From positions 1,499,135 through 1,563,134 of the forward strand of contig NZ_SMRO01000002.1 in the NCBI RefSeq assembly GCF_004359985.1: 64,000 nucleotides of DNA, given 5' to 3'. Within the stretch, counting starts at the first letter, position 1. Each line of letters begins with the position of its first letter. The notes below the pieces were generated by a model. The model ran no database searches. It had not been told where the DNA came from and was given only the letters and a program-made list of their open reading frames with translations. The DNA comes from Paraburkholderia flava (GTDB lineage: Bacteria; Pseudomonadota; Gammaproteobacteria; Burkholderiales; Burkholderiaceae). Positions 1-7,665 of the stretch are shown one piece after another. Made by a program: the position numbers and the translations under genes.

Positions 1-146
1 TGAACTACCGTTTCCGTGCACCTTACGACATCGTGGATCGCCTGTTCGGAGCGGCCGAACTGCGCCTGGGTGGCGACAAGGCCGCCGTGGTACGCATCGA
101 GCGCACTGACGGCGTGGCTGCGGGAGCCGGTCATGGACACGACTGA
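1..146 (+). CDS. trbG: TrbG conjugal transfer protein, C-terminal fragment
   Basis: The reading frame is open from base 3 to the TGA at 144-146 and encodes about 47 residues containing NYRFRAP and a DIVDRLFGAAE-like segment. TrbG is the VirB9-like outer-membrane-associated part of the P-type mating-pair secretion channel. The call rests mainly on position: the frame overlaps the trbI start by 14 bases, and trbG-trbI is the usual gene order. Only the C-terminus is inside the window, so the start is not visible. Confidence 0.7.
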   Translation, partial: NYRFRAPYDIVDRLFGAAELRLGGDKAAVVRIERTDGVAAGAGHGHD

Positions 147-1425
147 TCACGAAACGCAGCCCGCGCCGAAGATCGCGCCCGAGGGCGTGGCGCTGCGCGC
201 CGCACCGCGTGCGGTCACGCGGCTCAACCGCCGCACGCTGGGCGTCTGCGCCACGCTGCTCGCGGTGGCCGTCGCCAGCGCGTCGATGTGGGCGCTGCAA
301 TCGAAGGGCCGGCGCGGCTCAGGCGACCAGACCAATCTCTATAACGTCGATCGGATCGCCAAAGCCGACGACCTCGACCAGTTGCCGGCCGACTATTCGA
401 AACTACCTCCGAAACCCGCACCGGTGGCCCCGGCCAGCGTGCCGCAACTCGGGCCACCGCTTCCCGGCGACTGGGGCGCAGCGTCGGCGATGCCGCCGCT
501 ACCAGGTGGCAACGTCAATCCGGGGCCATCGGCGGAGAGTGTTGATCGGCAGCGCACGGCCGACGAGATTGCGCGGTCGGCGGTGTTCTTCCACACCAGC
601 AGCGATGCCGGCAAGCCCGATGCAACCGCCACGTCTGCGGGCACCATGCCGATAGCCAATGCGGCGGCTGGCTCGTTCAATCCGATGGGCGCCGGGCCGG
701 CATCCACGGCTGCGCAGCCCAACGATCCGACCGCGATCCAGAACCGGCAGGACCAGAAGGAATCGTTCATGGCGAAAGGCGGCGATGCGGCGACCAGCAA
801 CACCGGCAGCTTGCAGGCGCCGGCTTCGCCTTACACGGTGATGGCAGGCACGATCATTCCGGCCGCGCTGGTGACGGGCATCAATTCCGACCTGCCGGGA
901 GAGATCATCGCCGAGGTGACGCAGCCTGTATACGACTCCGCGACTGGCCACTATCTGCTGATCCCGCAGGGTTCGCGCCTGATTGGCCGTTACGACAGCC
1001 AGGTCGCGTTCGGGCAGCAACGTGTGCTGCTGGTTTGGCTGCGCCTGGTGCTACCCGATACCTCGTCGATCGCGCTCAATAAGCTGCCCGGCATCGACCC
1101 GGCCGGGTATGCCGGGCTGGAGGATGGCGTGGACTGGCATTGGGGCCGCATTCTGACGGGCGCCGTGCTGTCGACGATGCTCGGCGTCGGCTCCGAGCTG
1201 GCTGTCTCGAATCAGGGCAGTGCCAACGGCAATACCGTTATCGCGCTGCGCGATAGCTCGCAGGATACGGCCAATCAGGTCGGTCAGGAAATCACGCGCC
1301 GCGACCTGAGCATCCAGCCGACACTGACAGTACGGCCGGGGTTCCAGGTCAACGTAATGGTGAACAAGGATCTGATACTGCGGCCGTATCAGCCGCTCTT
1401 TGTCCAGCGAGGGCCGATGCCATGA
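133..1425 (+). CDS. trbI: TrbI/VirB10-type conjugal transfer protein
   Basis: TrbI (430 aa from the ATG at 133) spans the periplasm between the inner-membrane and outer-membrane parts of the conjugative type IV secretion channel. A short cytoplasmic N-terminus is followed by one membrane segment at about residues 35-55. A Pro/Ala-rich linker leads to the conserved C-terminal TrbI domain, which contains AGTIIPAALVTGINSDLPG, LLIPQGSRLIGRYDS and GLEDGVDWHWGRILTGA. I chose 133 over the open frame from 16 because the upstream codons belong to trbG in another frame. The stop overlaps the next gene by ATGA, which indicates translational coupling. The arrangement trbG-trbI-DUF2274 is typical of Tn4371-type integrative elements. 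Confidence 0.93.
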   Translation: MDTTDHETQPAPKIAPEGVALRAAPRAVTRLNRRTLGVCATLLAVAVASASMWALQSKGRRGSGDQTNLYNVDRIAKADDLDQLPADYSKLPPKPAPVAPASVPQLGPPLPGDWGAASAMPPLPGGNVNPGPSAESVDRQRTADEIARSAVFFHTSSDAGKPDATATSAGTMPIANAAAGSFNPMGAGPASTAAQPNDPTAIQNRQDQKESFMAKGGDAATSNTGSLQAPASPYTVMAGTIIPAALVTGINSDLPGEIIAEVTQPVYDSATGHYLLIPQGSRLIGRYDSQVAFGQQRVLLVWLRLVLPDTSSIALNKLPGIDPAGYAGLEDGVDWHWGRILTGAVLSTMLGVGSELAVSNQGSANGNTVIALRDSSQDTANQVGQEITRRDLSIQPTLTVRPGFQVNVMVNKDLILRPYQPLFVQRGPMP

Positions 1426-1688
1426 GCACGTCCACGAAAAAGCTGCGCCTGGGGCCGCTGCCCGATACACAAACCGTCAAGTTGACTTGTACATGCTCGG
1501 CGGGACTCAAAGCCGACCTTGATCGCTACGCCGCGCTGCACGCGCAGACCTATGGCGAAGCGGTCGATGCAACGACGCTGATCCCGTACATGCTAGAGGC
1601 GTTCATGGCGAGGGATCGAGGGTTCAGAAAAAGTATGGCCTCCGAGGCGCCTCGACGACTTGCAAGGCTCGACGCAGATTCATCGTAG
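1422..1688 (+). CDS. DUF2274 protein at the end of the trb operon
   Basis: This 88-residue protein starts at the ATGA overlap with trbI, so it belongs to the trb operon. It contains LRLGPLPD near the start and a TYGEAVDATTLIPYMLEAFMA segment (about residues 44-65), the pattern of DUF2274 proteins that follow TrbI in Tn4371-like elements. Its biochemical role is unknown; the association with conjugation is by position. The stretch from about 1550 to 1640 recurs in decayed form at about 3455-3570, on the other side of an inserted-looking pair of minus-strand genes. Confidence 0.85.
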   Translation: MSTSTKKLRLGPLPDTQTVKLTCTCSAGLKADLDRYAALHAQTYGEAVDATTLIPYMLEAFMARDRGFRKSMASEAPRRLARLDADSS

Positions 1689-1701
1689 GCACTATTAAGC
1701 G

Positions 1702-2190
1702 CTAGGCGGCAGCATCATTCGAGCCGAAACCAGGCGAATTCAATCGCTCCTCGACGTCTTCCGTAAAGTCCATTACCTGCTGAATTGGAGCTTCATCTGG
1801 GTGGTGGTTGTTCCAGATCATCTCATCGATCTTAAGGTGAACGGCGTCGCCAACCATTTGCTGCCGACGGTTGGTCAACGACAGGAGCATTTGTGGTCTT
1901 GTAGCGTCTTCGATGTCCACCCAAAGGGTAAGCTGCTTACCATCCGCCTTAGTCATACGTAGGGCATGGTTTGCCCGATACGACAAGCCCGTCTTCGGAT
2001 CTTGGCGATATTCAGCTCTTGCGGCATCGGAAAGCTGAGCGACAAGAAGATCACGCGCCGACTTCGGTTTTGGAAGGGTAACACCGCGACCGATGCACCA
2101 GTCCGCCATCGCATCCATATCGACGACCTTATTTCCGGTCTCCGATTTATAGAGTTGCATCAACGCTTGATACTGTTCGTTTCGTGTCAT
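1702..2190 (-). CDS. Unknown protein, partner of the XRE-ImmA gene
   Basis: I do not recognise this 162-residue soluble protein. It is acidic, with no signal peptide or membrane segment, and no catalytic motif that I can name. It lies 10 bases downstream of the XRE-ImmA/IrrE gene on the same strand, so the two are almost certainly co-transcribed. Pairing with an ImmA/IrrE metallopeptidase suggests either a toxin or target protein of a toxin-antitoxin-like module, or a co-factor of the peptidase; this is inference from position only. Base composition is visibly less GC-rich than the flanking trb and abi genes. Confidence 0.6.
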   Translation of the reverse strand: MTRNEQYQALMQLYKSETGNKVVDMDAMADWCIGRGVTLPKPKSARDLLVAQLSDAARAEYRQDPKTGLSYRANHALRMTKADGKQLTLWVDIEDATRPQMLLSLTNRRQQMVGDAVHLKIDEMIWNNHHPDEAPIQQVMDFTEDVEERLNSPGFGSNDAAA

Positions 2191-2200
2191 GAATGGCTAC

Positions 2201-3316
2201 TCAACTGACCGGGGCAATATCGCCCCATCCATCGACAATGGCATTTGGTAAAACACACGCACGGATTTTTGCCAAATGCCCTCTAAACAGTTCATAACGA
2301 CCAGTTTTGAACTGAATTTGCCCAGCAACAAGGCTTGGATGGACGCCAAGAATTTTTACCAAGCCTAGGAAATCCCTCTCGGGGAAAAGAGGGGCTTTTC
2401 TAGCGATGAAACTGTCGATCTTTGCTTTGGGTGCGCAGAACTCGGAAGCTGCCGCGTTGGCAATGCGTTCTTCGTTTTCTATCGAATGATCGGCACTTAG
2501 ATCCACGTCCAGCATAGGTTTAGTCTGCCCATCACCTTGGAGAACGTGCTCCAGCTCATGGCGTAGCACAAACCAGAAATTATCCATGCGATCATACCGC
2601 AAGGTCATGCCAATAACCGGCGACTTCTCGTTGAGCCAAAGGCAAGCACCATCAATTTTCGATCCCTTGAGGCTTTCAACGAAAATTAGCCTGATGCCAC
2701 ACTCCATAAGCACACGCGGGACGTGCCTAGCTTCTTCCGGTGCGCTCAGGTAGGACTTCAATTTAGGCAAGGCCATTCTTGTGCGCTCTACGTTATAGGG
2801 AGGCGCAAGAATTTCTTTGGCGATCTGCTTTACACGATATAGCCAAGCAAGCTGAGACGGCGTCGTATCGCTGCCAACATCAGTTTTTTTGGCTGCGTGA
2901 TTCAAAAAATCGATTTCGCTAATGGAAGGCACCCCAAAAAATCTGGCAAGCGACTCTTCCATTGCGGGCATATTCCTTATGTCGGTAGCATCAAGCCAGC
3001 CCCGCTTGATCATATCGGCGACGGGGAGGCCGCTGAAAAGCTTTGCGCGTGCTGCTCGGCCTTGGTCCGGCCGAACGATGAGACGAGCCCGCGCCAAATC
3101 GTAATCTTTTTGAAGGTTCAGGAACTGTTCGGCGGGAACGCCAAATACCTCTTCCAGCGCCAGTGCAATCTCTGCGGTTACGGCCTGGCTACCTGAAATC
3201 AGCTTGTTTGTCGTGGATTCGCTTATGTCGAGAACGGCCGCCAATAGTCGCTGTGTCCAGCCGCGTTCACTAAGCAGGGCCTCGATAAGTTGTCCGGGGG
3301 TTTTGTATTCATCCAT
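2201..3316 (-). CDS. XRE-type DNA-binding / ImmA-IrrE metallopeptidase fusion
   Basis: The 371-residue product begins MDEYKTPGQLIEALLSERGW and has an N-terminal helix-turn-helix (about residues 8-60, with SESTTNKLISG as the recognition region). A C-terminal ImmA/IrrE peptidase domain carries the zinc motif HELEH at residues 253-257 and a downstream ENEERIANAAASEF acidic helix. Such fusions act as antitoxin-like or phage-repressor-cleaving regulators. The frame stays open upstream to 3460, but I start at 3316 because homology to HigA/XRE proteins begins there and a perfect palindrome lies just upstream. Lower GC than the neighbours points to separate acquisition. Confidence 0.88.
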   Translation of the reverse strand: MDEYKTPGQLIEALLSERGWTQRLLAAVLDISESTTNKLISGSQAVTAEIALALEEVFGVPAEQFLNLQKDYDLARARLIVRPDQGRAARAKLFSGLPVADMIKRGWLDATDIRNMPAMEESLARFFGVPSISEIDFLNHAAKKTDVGSDTTPSQLAWLYRVKQIAKEILAPPYNVERTRMALPKLKSYLSAPEEARHVPRVLMECGIRLIFVESLKGSKIDGACLWLNEKSPVIGMTLRYDRMDNFWFVLRHELEHVLQGDGQTKPMLDVDLSADHSIENEERIANAAASEFCAPKAKIDSFIARKAPLFPERDFLGLVKILGVHPSLVAGQIQFKTGRYELFRGHLAKIRACVLPNAIVDGWGDIAPVS

Positions 3317-3329
3317 GGAGCGGATTCTA

Positions 3330-3349
3330 GCGAAATTTCGAAATTTCGC
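3330..3349. promoter_or_regulatory. Perfect 20-bp palindrome, probable XRE operator
   Basis: The sequence GCGAAATTTCGAAATTTCGC is its own reverse complement over all 20 bases, and its near edge is 13 bases upstream of the XRE-ImmA start codon. Position and symmetry fit an autoregulatory operator for the helix-turn-helix domain encoded next to it. Confidence 0.75.
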
Positions 3350-3454
3350 AAGTTTTTTTGAATGCGCCCATGCATAGGCAAGCGCTACTAATTTGTGCGC
3401 AGTACCGAGTTCCAGTCCGAGTTCGAGTCGAGGAGGCGAGTCGCGAACGCGGTC

Positions 3455-3570
3455 ATGCATTCGCAGACCTACGGCGAAGAGGTCGATGCGACGACGCTGA
3501 TCCCCACATGCTGGAGGCGTTCATGGCGGGAGATCGAGGGTTCAAGAAGGGAGCAGGGGCTAATCTTTAG
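3455..3570 (+). pseudogene. Frameshifted remnant of a second DUF2274 gene 3' end
   Basis: The frame reads HSQTYGEEVDATTLIP and then, after a single-base deletion near 3504-3505 relative to the intact copy, continues in another frame as HMLEAFMAGDRGFKKG to a TAG at 3568-3570. About 90 bases are some 85-90% identical to 1550-1640. No equivalent of the first half of the DUF2274 gene is visible upstream, so this is a displaced, decayed 3' end and not a whole gene. Confidence 0.82.
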
Positions 3571-3649
3571 CAAGGATTTCGGATAGGCATCGTTGTCGCA
3601 CGGCCTGGTTGCTGCCCCAACGACCTTGAAATTTCAGTGCTATGTCCTG

Positions 3650-3667
3650 TTTCAGCATTTGTTGAAA
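3650..3667. promoter_or_regulatory. Inverted repeat 1 upstream of abiEi
   Basis: TTTCAGCATTTGTTGAAA has arms TTTCAGCA and TGTTGAAA that pair at 7 of 8 positions. The same arms recur 65 bases downstream. AbiEi antitoxins are known to repress their own promoter through paired inverted repeats, so this is a likely AbiEi site. Confidence 0.65.
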
Positions 3668-3714
3668 CGGGCTTTTTGGCTAGATTCGTGCGCAGATTTC
3701 ATAAAATGTGCTAC

Positions 3715-3732
3715 TTTCAGCAAATGTTGAAA
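3715..3732. promoter_or_regulatory. Inverted repeat 2 upstream of abiEi
   Basis: TTTCAGCAAATGTTGAAA repeats the arms of the first site with only the two central bases changed. It ends 12 bases before the abiEi start codon and adjoins the AGAGG ribosome-binding site. A plausible promoter (TTGGCT at 3676, AT-rich ATAAAAT near 3701-3707) lies between the two repeats, so binding to both would enclose the promoter. Confidence 0.65.
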
Positions 3733-3744
3733 GAGGTAAATTTG

Positions 3745-4806
3745 ATGAAAGAGGATGAGTCCCGTGCTGGCGAAGCATTGCGCAAGGTGCTTGAGAAGGT
3801 GCCGATCCTGCAGGTCGAAGGCATCGACGCCGAAGTCATGTCCGGCGATTGGGCGCCCGACTTGATCGCGCGGCTGCTCGTTGACGGACGGCCGCACCTA
3901 CTTATCTGCGAGTACAAGTCGAACGGGCAACCGCGATACGCCAGGTCCGCGCTGCTGGAGTTGCGGAACTACGTTGCGCATCGAGTCCCCGCGGCGACGC
4001 CCGTCTTCATTGCTCCCTACATCTCACCGGCAGTGAGGCAGATGTGCGAAGAGAAGGGCGTCGGCTACCTCGACCTGGAAGGAAATGCCCGGATCGCGTT
4101 CGGTGGCGTGTTCATCGAACGCGCAGTGGCGGACAGGCCGGTGGCCGAGCAGCGCGAACTCAAGTCACTGTTCAGGCCAAAATCTGCGCAGGTGCTGCGC
4201 GCTATGCTGCGTGAGCCACGCCGGGCATGGAGGGTCACCGAGTTGTCGGAAATCTCAGGGGTCAGTCTTGGACACGTCAGCAATGTGCGCACCGGCTTGA
4301 TTGATCGGGAATGGGCACGCGCCTCGGACGATGGCCTGGTTCTCACGGAACCCGATGCACTGCTGGACGCCTGGCGCGAGAGTTACGCAGCACCAGCCGG
4401 TGAGCGGTTGCGCTTCTACACGCCACTGCATGGCAGCGCACTTGAAGATGCGGCTCGAAGCGCTCTGCGCGCGGACAACGGTCCTGGCCGCGCGACCTTC
4501 GCATCGTTTTCGGCCGCACAGTGGCTTTCTCCATATGCGCGCACTGGCTCGCATTACTTCTTCGCCGACGACGAAGGCCTGCGCAAGCTCAAGTCAGCGT
4601 TGAAGCTCACGCCCAGCTCGAAAGGGGAGAACGTGGTCGTCACTATGCCGAAGGACTTGGGACTCCTCGCCGATACCGTTGAGCCAGCGCCAGGTGCGAT
4701 CTGCACGAGCGCGGTTCAAACCTACCTCGATCTCTCCATTGCCGGCGAGCGTGGCGCCGAGGCGGCGAACCACTTGCGACAGGAACGACTCTCATGGCCC
4801 AAATGA
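3745..4806 (+). CDS. abiEi: AbiEi-type antitoxin / transcriptional regulator
   Basis: The 353-residue protein resembles AbiEi-family antitoxins of type IV toxin-antitoxin systems, which counter AbiEii and repress their own operon. The start at 3745 (MKEDESRAGE) is chosen for the AGAGG sequence 8 bases upstream; the open frame from 3637 runs through the operator repeats. A central winged-helix segment (WRVTELSEISGVSLGHVSN) fits DNA binding. Unusually, residues 38-58 carry a PD...EYK arrangement (D39, E56, K58) reminiscent of PD-(D/E)xK nucleases. The gene overlaps the next one by 13 bases, as expected for a coupled antitoxin-toxin pair. Confidence 0.78.
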   Translation: MKEDESRAGEALRKVLEKVPILQVEGIDAEVMSGDWAPDLIARLLVDGRPHLLICEYKSNGQPRYARSALLELRNYVAHRVPAATPVFIAPYISPAVRQMCEEKGVGYLDLEGNARIAFGGVFIERAVADRPVAEQRELKSLFRPKSAQVLRAMLREPRRAWRVTELSEISGVSLGHVSNVRTGLIDREWARASDDGLVLTEPDALLDAWRESYAAPAGERLRFYTPLHGSALEDAARSALRADNGPGRATFASFSAAQWLSPYARTGSHYFFADDEGLRKLKSALKLTPSSKGENVVVTMPKDLGLLADTVEPAPGAICTSAVQTYLDLSIAGERGAEAANHLRQERLSWPK

Positions 4807-5666
4807 CACCTCCACAGGAACCGCAGTCGGCGGCCGAGTACGACGACCGCACAACTGCGGCGGTGAAGTCCGTGCTGATCGAAATCGGGCAGATCCTTGG
4901 CAGCTTCAAAGGCAAGTTCGCCATCGTCGGCGGCGCGGTTCCTTGGCTGCTGCTGGCCAGCGAGGACATGCCCCACGTCGGCACGCTCGACGTGGACGTC
5001 GGGCTGGACGCAGAAGCACTCGGCGATGGTGAGTACGCCACCTTGATCGGTGCGCTTCAAGGCCATGGATATGCTCAGCGCGAGGGGCTTCGGCGTTTCC
5101 AACTGGTTCGCCAGGTTCCCGCGCAAGATGGCGGGGAAGCAATCGATGTCGTGGTCGATTTCTTGATGCCCCGCGACGCCGAGATCGTCAAGAACGATCC
5201 GCCCCTGATCAGCGACTTTGCCGTGCAGCGGGCGGATGGCGCCGATCTGGCGATGCGCTTCTATCAACTCGTGGCGGTGACAGGGGCGATGCCAGATGGC
5301 GGGACAAACCGTGTGGAGATCGCGGTGTGTTCCATCCCGGCTCTGCTGGCGATGAAGGGCCACGCACTGGCGGGCCGCTACAAGCAGAAGGATGCCTACG
5401 ACATCTACTACTGCGTGCGGAACTACCCCGAGGGGATCGACGCGCTGGCGCGGGAATGTCAGCCGCTCCTGGTTCATCCAAGCGGCGAACGTGGTTTCCG
5501 CTACATCGCGGAGAAGTTCGACACCTTTGAGGGATACGGGCCGACCTGTGTGAGGCGCTTCGTCGAAGACACACATGCGCTGGGTGATCGTACGCCCGAG
5601 CAGTGGCAGCAGGATGCCTTCGGTCAGATCGACGCGCTGTTGCGCGTCATGACGCTGCGCGCTTGA
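4794..5666 (+). CDS. abiEii: AbiEii-type nucleotidyltransferase toxin
   Basis: The 290-residue product has the nucleotidyltransferase signature of AbiEii/AbiGii toxins: VGGAVPWLL followed by TLDVDVGLD near residues 40-65, and the later KQKDAYDIYY motif near residue 200. These toxins modify cellular nucleic acid, probably tRNA, and stop growth during phage infection. ATG 4794 has AGGA about 10 bases upstream; an alternative ATG at 4803 would give a classic 4-base ATGA overlap with abiEi. The gene is followed after 10 bases by the AbiJ-like gene, so all three are probably one transcript. Confidence 0.82.
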   Translation: MAQMTPPQEPQSAAEYDDRTTAAVKSVLIEIGQILGSFKGKFAIVGGAVPWLLLASEDMPHVGTLDVDVGLDAEALGDGEYATLIGALQGHGYAQREGLRRFQLVRQVPAQDGGEAIDVVVDFLMPRDAEIVKNDPPLISDFAVQRADGADLAMRFYQLVAVTGAMPDGGTNRVEIAVCSIPALLAMKGHALAGRYKQKDAYDIYYCVRNYPEGIDALARECQPLLVHPSGERGFRYIAEKFDTFEGYGPTCVRRFVEDTHALGDRTPEQWQQDAFGQIDALLRVMTLRA

Positions 5667-5676
5667 ATCGCACCCA

Positions 5677-7044
5677 ATGGACTACGTGCAACTTCGCTCG
5701 CTGTTGGCTCCGCTCATCATGGCGTTAAAAGACGCCGGCACGCATACCATGCTGCCGACGCTTTGCGAGGAATTGGGGTTGCCGCTGCCCGCCGCTGACG
5801 GCTCCAAGCGTGACCGCATGACCTTCAGCTTCGAGGCGGCCGCCGACGCTGATCTGCCTGCGGTTGCACGCAAGCTGTTGGTTCGCCATCCACCCAATGC
5901 CACGACGCGCAACCAGATTCAGGACATTCTCTGGAGTGACAGCGGGTGTCCGCCGATCCCGAAGCGGTATCGGCGCGAGGTAGCTCGAAGACTCAACAGC
6001 GAAGAGCTGTATGGGGATGCTCGCAGATTCGATGATCTTCTGGAGCAGTTGTGGATCTTGGATGCCGATGACTGGCTTAATTTGCTGGGCGGCAAGCCCA
6101 GCGGGTTGCGCGCGGACATTCAGCAGCACGTCCATCGGAATCCGGAGGACTGGTCTGCTGAAACGCTGTTCGACCAGTTGGGCGCCTACGACGCTTCCGA
6201 TCGGCGCTTTGCGCTGTTTCTTGAGGGGCTTGCTTCGGCCGACGTGCGACCCGACGAGGCAGCGCAACGCCACTTCGTTGCTTGCGTCAACGAGTCGCTG
6301 CGCAATTGCGGTGTCGAGCTGCGCGAGACGGATTCGGAGGGAGGTTACCCAGTCTTCTCAATGGTCTCGTTGCACGCGGCGGTCAAAGGCCGCCCGAAGA
6401 ATCTCATCTTCGCCTCACCCGACAAGCCTGACCTACGTTTCCGCGACGCGCTGGACAACGACGTCGAGATCGTCACCAATGCCGATAAGGTGCTTGTTTA
6501 TGACCGTCCCATCGGCAACGACGGACTGCGCTGGAATGACCTGCAGCAGTGGTGGGGCGATACCGAGCGGATTGCCGATGCCACGCAGGCCAAACGCTCG
6601 CTGTACGCACGTCTCAGGGCCAGCTTGCCCCGCAATTCCCCGCCGCAGTCCTTGCTGTTCGATGCCTTCTTCGAGGGCTTCCGCGGCGCCGTGCCGAACC
6701 TGCCCGCACTGCTGCCGGAAGTATGGCTTCACTGGGACCCACGCACGGCCAAGGAGCGGGGACCGGATGCGCTGCTGCGCTTTCGCATGGACTTCCTGTT
6801 GCTGCTACCACAGGGCGTGCGGGTCGTCATCGAAGTGGACGGCAAGCACCACTACGCGGACGGCGCCGGGTACGCCGACGTGCAACGCTATGCTCAGATG
6901 GTCAAAGGCGACCGCGAACTCAAGCTTGCTGGATATGAAGTCTTTCGCTTTGGGGCAGCGGAGCTGCAGGCACCTACAGCCAAGGCGGATGTGAAGGGCT
7001 TCTTCGACGCGCTGTTCAAGCGCTACGGTGTTCCGACGAGCTGA
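5677..7044 (+). CDS. AbiJ-like protein with C-terminal PD-(D/E)xK-type nuclease domain
   Basis: This 455-residue protein resembles AbiJ-related abortive-infection proteins with an AbiJ N-terminal domain of the NTD3 type (approximately the first 150 residues, weak recognition). The C-terminus (about residues 368-430) is a clear nuclease-like domain: RMDF (D372), then IEVDGKHHYADG (E386, D388, K390), then DRELKLAGYEVFRFG, the DUF559/Vsr-like layout. It starts 10 bases after abiEii and shares its high GC. The likely role is phage defence by nucleic-acid cleavage. Whether it works with AbiE or alone cannot be told from sequence. Confidence 0.68.
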   Translation: MDYVQLRSLLAPLIMALKDAGTHTMLPTLCEELGLPLPAADGSKRDRMTFSFEAAADADLPAVARKLLVRHPPNATTRNQIQDILWSDSGCPPIPKRYRREVARRLNSEELYGDARRFDDLLEQLWILDADDWLNLLGGKPSGLRADIQQHVHRNPEDWSAETLFDQLGAYDASDRRFALFLEGLASADVRPDEAAQRHFVACVNESLRNCGVELRETDSEGGYPVFSMVSLHAAVKGRPKNLIFASPDKPDLRFRDALDNDVEIVTNADKVLVYDRPIGNDGLRWNDLQQWWGDTERIADATQAKRSLYARLRASLPRNSPPQSLLFDAFFEGFRGAVPNLPALLPEVWLHWDPRTAKERGPDALLRFRMDFLLLLPQGVRVVIEVDGKHHYADGAGYADVQRYAQMVKGDRELKLAGYEVFRFGAAELQAPTAKADVKGFFDALFKRYGVPTS

Positions 7045-7665
7045 CAACACAACCTCGTGCTAACACAGGCAATTCCTTGGAGAGCAGTGCAGAAGAGCCT
7101 GAAGTCTTGCCGCCTATTCGGTATGATTGAAGCTGATTGATGATGGGTCGGCGCTCCGCAAATCGTCCCGCAGCCCGCGCCAGAAAAGAGCATGTTTTCC
7201 TGACGGTAAAAGCGACGGTAAAGGCCCATGTCGATCACTGCAAATCCCTTTAACCATGTGGACTTGCGAGCCTCGTTGATGATCGAGTGGGAGTGATCTG
7301 CGATCTTTCCAGGTCGTTCCTGGCGACGCCGGCTTTTTGATGCTTTGCTTTTGTGGCCATGGTTTGTGTTCCTGAGAAAGCTGACTTCATCCCTGTAGTG
7401 CCTTGCAGGAATGACGACGTGGAGATGCAATCTGGCATCGCTCATGTCGATCATTCCTGTCCCCTTGATACCGCTTTGTTTGATTGTGCTTGTGTCACCG
7501 ATGCACGATCGAATGATGTACCGAAGTGCCTTTCGTATCCGCTGTCACTTCCCGATGGCGTAAGCCTGGTTCGATTTGATCGATAGATCGTGTATGCATG
7601 TAGCCATACAGGATTTATTGCTCCACAATAAATCTGTCACCTTGTTGATGTCGGGGGAGTCCTTG
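7045..7665. other. Intergenic border region, probable element end
   Basis: No convincing gene is visible in these 620 bases; short frames on both strands lack family resemblance or ribosome-binding sites. The region holds two copies of GACGGTAAA (7202-7210 and 7214-7222) and a TTTTTGAT octamer (7334-7341) resembling the T-rich target octamers of Tn4371-type elements. It lies between element cargo and chromosomal-looking genes, so an attachment site is expected here, but none can be proven without the other end of the element. Confidence 0.4.

Noticed and set aside
16..132. N-terminal extension of the trbI frame
   Set aside because: These bases encode the trbG C-terminus in another frame, and TrbI homology starts at 133.
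7250..7438. Short minus-strand frame near the presumed element border
   Set aside because: It begins MATKAKHQKAGVA-like and looks mildly coding but is only 36 codons from its best start and matches nothing, so it is not listed as a gene.
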